A stretch of DNA of 64,000 nucleotides from an uncultured Holdemanella sp. (GTDB lineage Bacteria; Bacillota_I; Bacilli_A; Erysipelotrichales; Erysipelotrichaceae): NCBI RefSeq assembly GCF_934772795.1, contig NZ_CAKVMR010000002.1, forward strand, positions 5,717 to 69,716, read 5' to 3'. Positions 59,787 to 64,000 of this stretch are shown here, piece after piece. Every line of letters starts with the position of its first letter. Positions within the stretch are counted from its first letter, which is position 1. The position numbers and the translations under genes were made by a program. Under the pieces are notes generated by a model. That model searched no databases and was not told the origin of the DNA. It saw nothing but the letters and a program-made list of their open reading frames with translations.

Positions 59787-60971
59787 ATGAAATACGATTT
59801 TACAACTCTATTAAACCGGAAAGGACACGATGCCCTTGCCCTTGATGTTCTACCTATTAAAGGCGTAGAGGTAGACCCTGATTTTTCAACAATCCCTATG
59901 TGGGTTGCGGATATGAACTATCCTGTTTTTGAGAACATTCAAAGACAAATGATTGAAAGAATTAATGAGCCTCACTTTGGATATTTTGAAATGCCAGAAG
60001 ATTACTATAAAGCCATTCAATTCTGGCAAAAAGAGACGCATGGCATAGATGTGGAAAAAGAAGCTATCGGATATGAAAATGGTGTTCTTGGTATTTTATC
60101 CAGTGCACTTGAGGCTTTTACAGCCAGTGGCGAACCCATTTTAGTGCAGTCACCATGTTATATTGGGTTTATTCACACATTGAATAATTTGGGAAGAAAA
60201 ATTATTGATAGTCCGTTAAAGAAAGAAGAGAACTGGGCTATGGATTATGAGGATATTGAAAAGAAGATCATCAAACATAATATCCATTTTGCGATTTTCT
60301 GTTCTCCACACAATCCAACGGGAAGAGTATGGAAAAAGGAAGAAATCCAAAAATTTATGGCTATCTGTAAAAAACATGATGTTTTAGTATTTAGTGATGA
60401 AATCTGGTCCGATTTAGTACGTAAAGAAAACACACATATTCCTACGCAATCCGTAAGTGAGGATGCCAAGAAAAGAACTATCGCCGCTTATGCTCCAAGT
60501 AAAACATTCAATCTTGCAGGTTTAGTTGGTTCCTACCATATTGTTTACGACAAATATCTTCGTGATCGATTAAATAAGCAAGCGTCTTTATCTCACTACA
60601 ATTCACCTAACATATTAAGTGTTCATGCTCTTATGGGTGCTTATTGTAAAGATGGACTGGATTGGGTCAATGAATTGAATGAAGTCATTGCGAATAATGT
60701 AGATTATGCACTTGATTTTATCCACAACAATTTCAAAGATATTGAACTCATAAAACCAGAAGGAACATATATGTTGTATCTAGATTGCACAAAATATTTA
60801 GATACACATGATATCACTATGGATGAACTTTTAAAGAAAGGAGTTCATTATGGTGTATGTTGGCAAGATGGCCGTCCATTTATGAATCCAAATACGATTC
60901 GAATGAATTTAGCTTTACCAACAAGCTTAGTAGAAGAAGCATTTTCTCGCTTAAAGGAATTTGTATTATAG
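59787..60971 (+). CDS. Cystathionine beta-lyase-type aminotransferase (MalY/PatB family)
   Basis: About 394 residues, fold-type I PLP. MKYDFTTLLNRKGHDALAL at the start, then IPMWVADMNYPVFENI, VQSPCYIGFIHTLNN, FCSPHNPTGRVWKKEEI and APSKTFNLAGLVGSY (SKT with the Schiff-base lysine) follow MalY/PatB. The enzyme splits cystathionine or cysteine to a thiol, pyruvate and ammonia. The ATG has AAGGAG upstream. Cotranscribed with an ECF transporter S component. Confidence 0.92.
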   Translation: MKYDFTTLLNRKGHDALALDVLPIKGVEVDPDFSTIPMWVADMNYPVFENIQRQMIERINEPHFGYFEMPEDYYKAIQFWQKETHGIDVEKEAIGYENGVLGILSSALEAFTASGEPILVQSPCYIGFIHTLNNLGRKIIDSPLKKEENWAMDYEDIEKKIIKHNIHFAIFCSPHNPTGRVWKKEEIQKFMAICKKHDVLVFSDEIWSDLVRKENTHIPTQSVSEDAKKRTIAAYAPSKTFNLAGLVGSYHIVYDKYLRDRLNKQASLSHYNSPNILSVHALMGAYCKDGLDWVNELNEVIANNVDYALDFIHNNFKDIELIKPEGTYMLYLDCTKYLDTHDITMDELLKKGVHYGVCWQDGRPFMNPNTIRMNLALPTSLVEEAFSRLKEFVL

Positions 60972-60990
60972 AAGAAGGAAAATTTTGATT

Positions 60991-61506
60991 ATGAAAACTA
61001 CAACAAAAAAATTAGTATCCTGCGCTTTATGCATCGCAATAGGCGTATTGCTTCCTATGACCTTTCACATGATTCCAAATGGAGGTAGTGTATTTTTACC
61101 AATGCACATTCCTGTATTGATTTGCGGATTATTTTGTGGAGCCCCATATGGTTTGGCATGCGGAATTTTTACACCCTTTCTTTCAAGTATGACAACTGGA
61201 ATGCCTCCTGCAATGATTTTACCTCAAATGATGATTGAACTTGCCGTATATGGTTTAGTTACTGGTTTATGTGAAAAACACATCATTTTAAAAAACGAAA
61301 TGACCAAACTATACGTGAGTTTAATTATTGCGATGCTTGCAGGAAGAATCATGAATGGCTTAATCAACACATTTGTACTAAGTACACAAGGCTACACACT
61401 ATCTGTATTTATGACAGCTAGCTTTATCACTTGTCTTCCAGGCATTATTATTCAATTGATCATTGTTCCGATTTTAGTGCGTATATTAAATAAAACCGTA
61501 GCCTAG
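60991..61506 (+). CDS. ECF transporter S component (substrate-binding subunit)
   Basis: About 171 residues with five or six hydrophobic helices. MKTTTKKLVSCALCIAIGV, then GGSVFLPMHIPVLICGLFCG and LACGIFTPFLSSMTTGMPP are the ECF S-component pattern (the alanine/glycine-rich interface of the T component). It would work with shared EcfT/EcfA subunits encoded elsewhere. The substrate is unknown; linkage to a cystathionine lyase gene suggests a sulfur-related vitamin or amino acid. The ATG at 60991 follows AAGGAAA. Confidence 0.85.
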   Translation: MKTTTKKLVSCALCIAIGVLLPMTFHMIPNGGSVFLPMHIPVLICGLFCGAPYGLACGIFTPFLSSMTTGMPPAMILPQMMIELAVYGLVTGLCEKHIILKNEMTKLYVSLIIAMLAGRIMNGLINTFVLSTQGYTLSVFMTASFITCLPGIIIQLIIVPILVRILNKTVA

Positions 61507-61519
61507 CTACGGTTTATTT
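61493..61519. terminator. Bidirectional terminator between ECF S component and DUF362 genes
   Basis: AAACCGTAGC-CTA-GCTACGGTTT with a T-rich plus-strand tail; the ECF stop codon lies in the stem. Confidence 0.75.
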
Positions 61520-62647
61520 CATTTCAATCAATTCGTATTCTCGATTTCCTAAGCCAATCTTTTGTGCATGTTCCAAACAAGATTTCCATTCCGATTCAGG
61601 TGTGGAATTAGTGAAATGATCATGGTGATCACAGAAGTTTGGATCATGTAGATGCTTATCTAATTGTGAGCCTGGCATTGGTTTTGCCTTCATACATAAA
61701 TCTACACAGGCTTGATCTAGGGCAAGTGGATCAAAAGATGCCAACATTCCTATATTTGGTAAAATTGGTAAATCGTTTTCGGCATGACAATCACAGTTTG
61801 GTGAAACATCCACAATCAAAGAAATATGGAAATTAGGACGTCCATCCACAACGGCTTTTGTGTATTCCGCCATACGTTTATTCAATAATTCATTCGCATT
61901 GTAGTTATTAAATGAAATCGCATCAAAGTTACAGGCACCTAAACAACGTCCACAGCCAACACAATTTGTTTCATTAATATGCATCTTATGTGTTGTTTCA
62001 TCATATTCCAATCCATTATTCGCACATTCTTTAAGACATTGTTTACAGCCACGACATCGTTTTTCATCAACATGTGGAGTTCCTGAACAGTGTTGTTCTT
62101 TTTTACCAGCACGCGATCCACATCCCATACCAATATTTTTAATGGTTCCACCAAACCCAGTTGATTCATGACCTTTAAAGTGTGTCAAAGAAATAAAGAC
62201 ATCGGCATCCATAATTGCACGACCTATTTTAGCTGTTTGACAATATTCTCCACCAACGACTGGCACTTCAATATCATCCGTTCCTTTTAGTCCATCTCCT
62301 ATCAAAATTGGACATCCTACAGTAAGTGGAGTAAATCCATTTTGCCAGGCACACTCCAAATGTTCCAAAGCATTTTTTCTTGATCCTGGATACATTGTAT
62401 TACAATCGGTTAAGAATGGTTTTCCCCCTAATTCTTTTACCACATCTACAATGGCACGTGCATAATTCGGACGTAAATACGCAATGTTTCCTAATTCACC
62501 AAAATGCATTTTAATTGCGACAAACTTTCCGTCTAGATCCAAATCGGCAATTCCTGCTTTTTTTGCCAACAATTGCAGTTTTGTAGGTAGACCCTCACCT
62601 AATTTACGGGTATGAAAATCCGTATAGTATACTTTAGATTTTTCCAT
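61514..62647 (-). CDS. DUF362 domain protein with two [4Fe-4S] ferredoxin clusters
   Basis: A 377-residue protein. The DUF362 region has YPGSRKNALEHLECAWQNG and FKGHESTGFGGTIKNIGMG, and the C-terminal half carries two ferredoxin motifs, CRGCKQCLKECANNG and CVGCGRCLGACNFDA. DUF362 proteins are iron-sulfur oxidoreductase-like proteins of unsettled function, often in anaerobes. Convergent with the ECF gene. The ATG has AGGTGATATTCG upstream. Confidence 0.92.
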   Translation of the reverse strand: MEKSKVYYTDFHTRKLGEGLPTKLQLLAKKAGIADLDLDGKFVAIKMHFGELGNIAYLRPNYARAIVDVVKELGGKPFLTDCNTMYPGSRKNALEHLECAWQNGFTPLTVGCPILIGDGLKGTDDIEVPVVGGEYCQTAKIGRAIMDADVFISLTHFKGHESTGFGGTIKNIGMGCGSRAGKKEQHCSGTPHVDEKRCRGCKQCLKECANNGLEYDETTHKMHINETNCVGCGRCLGACNFDAISFNNYNANELLNKRMAEYTKAVVDGRPNFHISLIVDVSPNCDCHAENDLPILPNIGMLASFDPLALDQACVDLCMKAKPMPGSQLDKHLHDPNFCDHHDHFTNSTPESEWKSCLEHAQKIGLGNREYELIEMK

Positions 62648-62725
62648 CGAATATCACCTCAATTTTATTTTACATTTCCACAAAAAATGATACAATGCAA
62701 AAAATGAAAAAAAGGAAGTGTGATT

Positions 62726-63907
62726 ATGAAAGAATTATCAAAAAGAACAGAGACATTCACAGATTCTGTGATTCGAAGAATGACAAGAATCGCAAATGAA
62801 TATGATGCGATCAATCTATCGCAAGGATTTCCTGATTTTGATCCACCAAAAGAAATCTTGAATCGACTAGAACAAGTTGCCCATGAAGACTTTAACCAGT
62901 ATGCGATTACTTGGGGTGCTCAAAATTTTAGAGATGCCTTAGCTAAGAAACAATCGAAATATATGAATCTAGATTTAGATTCGAACAAAAATATCGTTGT
63001 CACTTGTGGAAGTACCGAAGCCATGATGGCAGCCATGATGAGTGTTTGTGATCCAAATGATAAAGTGATTGTCTTCTCTCCATTCTATGAAAATTATGGA
63101 GCAGATACCATTCTTTGTGGTGCCAAGCCAATTTATGTTCCTTTACACCCACCTGTATTCAACTTTGATAAAGAAGAATTAGAAAATGCGTTTCAACAAA
63201 ATCCGAAAGCTTTGATTTTGTGCAATCCAAGCAACCCTTGTGGAAAAGTCTTCTCAAAAGAAGAATTGGAATATATCGCAAGTCTTGCCGTAAAATATGA
63301 TACATATGTGATTACAGATGAAGTATATGAACACATTGTATATGCTCCATACAAACATACATATTTTGCCTCTTTACCAGGTATGTTTGAAAGAACCATT
63401 TCTTGTAGTTCCCTATCTAAAACGTATTCCATTACAGGATGGCGTTTAGGCTATTGTATTGCCCCAGAAAATATCATCGAACAAATCAAAAAAGTGCATG
63501 ACTTTTTAACTGTTGGTGCGGCTGCGCCTCTTCAAGAAGCTGCCGTTGTCGGTCTTGAATTTAAGGATGCTTATTATGATGAACTTCAAAAGCTATATAC
63601 ACACAAGAAAGATTTATTCATCAATGGTTTAAAAGAATTAAATATTCCACATACCGAACCGCAAGGAGCTTATTATGTCATGGTCGATATTAGTGAGTTT
63701 GGTTACGATTCAGATTTAGATTTCTGTGTGGATCTCATTAAAAATGTGGGTGTAGCTGCCGTTCCTGGATCTAGTTTCTTTAAAGAAGAGGAAAACCGCT
63801 ATATTCGTTTCCATTTTGCAAAAAAAGATGAAACTCTACTTGCGGCATTAGATCGATTAAAAGATATGCGTACAAAAATGCCTTATAAGAAAACCGTTGG
63901 GGAGTAA
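62726..63907 (+). CDS. PLP-dependent class I aminotransferase
   Basis: About 393 residues. NLSQGFPDFDPPKEIL at the N terminus, VTCGSTEAMMAAMMSVCDP, LILCNPSNPCGKVFSKEEL, and CSSLSKTYSITGWRLGYCIA with the Schiff-base lysine (SKT). This N-terminal signature is shared with kynurenine/glutamine transaminases and MtaA-like methionine aminotransferases, so 2-oxoacid amination of methionine or aromatic acids is likely. The ATG at 62726 follows AGGAAG. Confidence 0.9.
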   Translation: MKELSKRTETFTDSVIRRMTRIANEYDAINLSQGFPDFDPPKEILNRLEQVAHEDFNQYAITWGAQNFRDALAKKQSKYMNLDLDSNKNIVVTCGSTEAMMAAMMSVCDPNDKVIVFSPFYENYGADTILCGAKPIYVPLHPPVFNFDKEELENAFQQNPKALILCNPSNPCGKVFSKEELEYIASLAVKYDTYVITDEVYEHIVYAPYKHTYFASLPGMFERTISCSSLSKTYSITGWRLGYCIAPENIIEQIKKVHDFLTVGAAAPLQEAAVVGLEFKDAYYDELQKLYTHKKDLFINGLKELNIPHTEPQGAYYVMVDISEFGYDSDLDFCVDLIKNVGVAAVPGSSFFKEEENRYIRFHFAKKDETLLAALDRLKDMRTKMPYKKTVGE

Positions 63908-63921
63908 TCCAACGGTTTTTT
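63891..63921. terminator. Terminator of the 62726 aminotransferase
   Basis: AAACCGTTGG and CCAACGGTTT flank an 8-base loop followed by TTTT on the plus strand; the 5' arm is coding and the stop is in the loop. Confidence 0.85.
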
Positions 63922-64000
63922 AAATAAGCTCCTCTTTTGCAAATGGGTGGTGAATAGAAATGTGAGCAATTTCGTTAGCCAGACACCTAACAAAAGAAAC
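63920..64000 (-). CDS. C-terminal end of an unidentified protein, partial
   Basis: A minus-strand frame runs open from the window edge to a TAA at 63922-63920 (26 codons: VSFVRCLANEIAHISIHHPF then AKEELI). It converges on the aminotransferase gene across its terminator, which is the usual place for a gene end. Too short to identify; it could be chance. Confidence 0.35.
   Translation of the reverse strand, partial: VSFVRCLANEIAHISIHHPFAKEELI

Overview
The window reads as a chromosomal segment of a low-GC, anaerobic, gut-type Bacillota. AT-rich intergenic DNA, strong Shine-Dalgarno sites, TGA used as a stop, fermentative and PTS genes, and several Erysipelotrichia-like families support this; the exact taxon is inference. 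Genes are dense and tightly packed, no gene-free stretch exceeds 300 bases, and I saw no tRNA, rRNA, CRISPR array, prophage or insertion sequence. The only mobile-type element is an Rpn/PD-(D/E)XK nuclease gene with two decayed relics.

Layout. 1-4.8 kb: the edge of a SWIM-domain helicase gene, a GNAT acetyltransferase, phenylalanine synthesis (pheA plus an aminotransferase) and an AAA ATPase. 4.8-22.3 kb: a peptidase/PTS region. Lactose/chitobiose-type EIIA, EIIB and EIIC are spread over two operons together with an N4-(beta-N-acetylglucosaminyl)-L-asparaginase, an M20 dipeptidase, CutC, an M3 oligopeptidase, an M19 dipeptidase, two M42 proteins (one apparently catalytically dead), an M81 metallopeptidase and a short GrdB-like protein. 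A PRD/EIIA-type regulator and a YitT-like membrane protein close the region. Promoters of all these units carry a palindrome TTCCTA-N4/5-TAGGAA about 40 bases upstream of the -10, so they look like one regulon. I propose glycopeptide (GlcNAc-Asn peptide) utilisation as its function.

22.3-45.4 kb: housekeeping genes (YjbR, nitroreductase, prfB with its programmed +1 frameshift, secA, luxS, mutY, manA), the Rpn relics, a TPP-riboswitch-controlled HAD phosphatase-thiD pair, a GlpA/GlpB/DUF1667-type oxidoreductase operon divergent from a LacI regulator, an operon of exporter, MscS and cysteine desulfidase genes, a small sigma factor, and VanY and CapA surface proteins.

45.4-57.0 kb: one long minus-strand operon for molybdenum cofactor and labile selenium: moaA, moaC, MOSC-mogA, modBCA, a MoeA-like protein, a ModE-like regulator, DUF3343, selD, yedF, yqeB, a cysteine desulfurase and a YqeC-XdhC fusion with reordered XdhC domains, with a vanY gene coupled to its end. 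This is the maturation set for selenium-dependent molybdenum hydroxylases. Neither the hydroxylase nor selA/selB is in the window. 57-64 kb: DNA glycosylase Tag, an ArsC/Spx-like protein, an MTA/SAH-type deaminase, a VanZ-like protein with an operator inside its core promoter, a MalY/PatB-type lyase with an ECF S component, a DUF362 ferredoxin protein, an aminotransferase, and the 3' end of one more gene.
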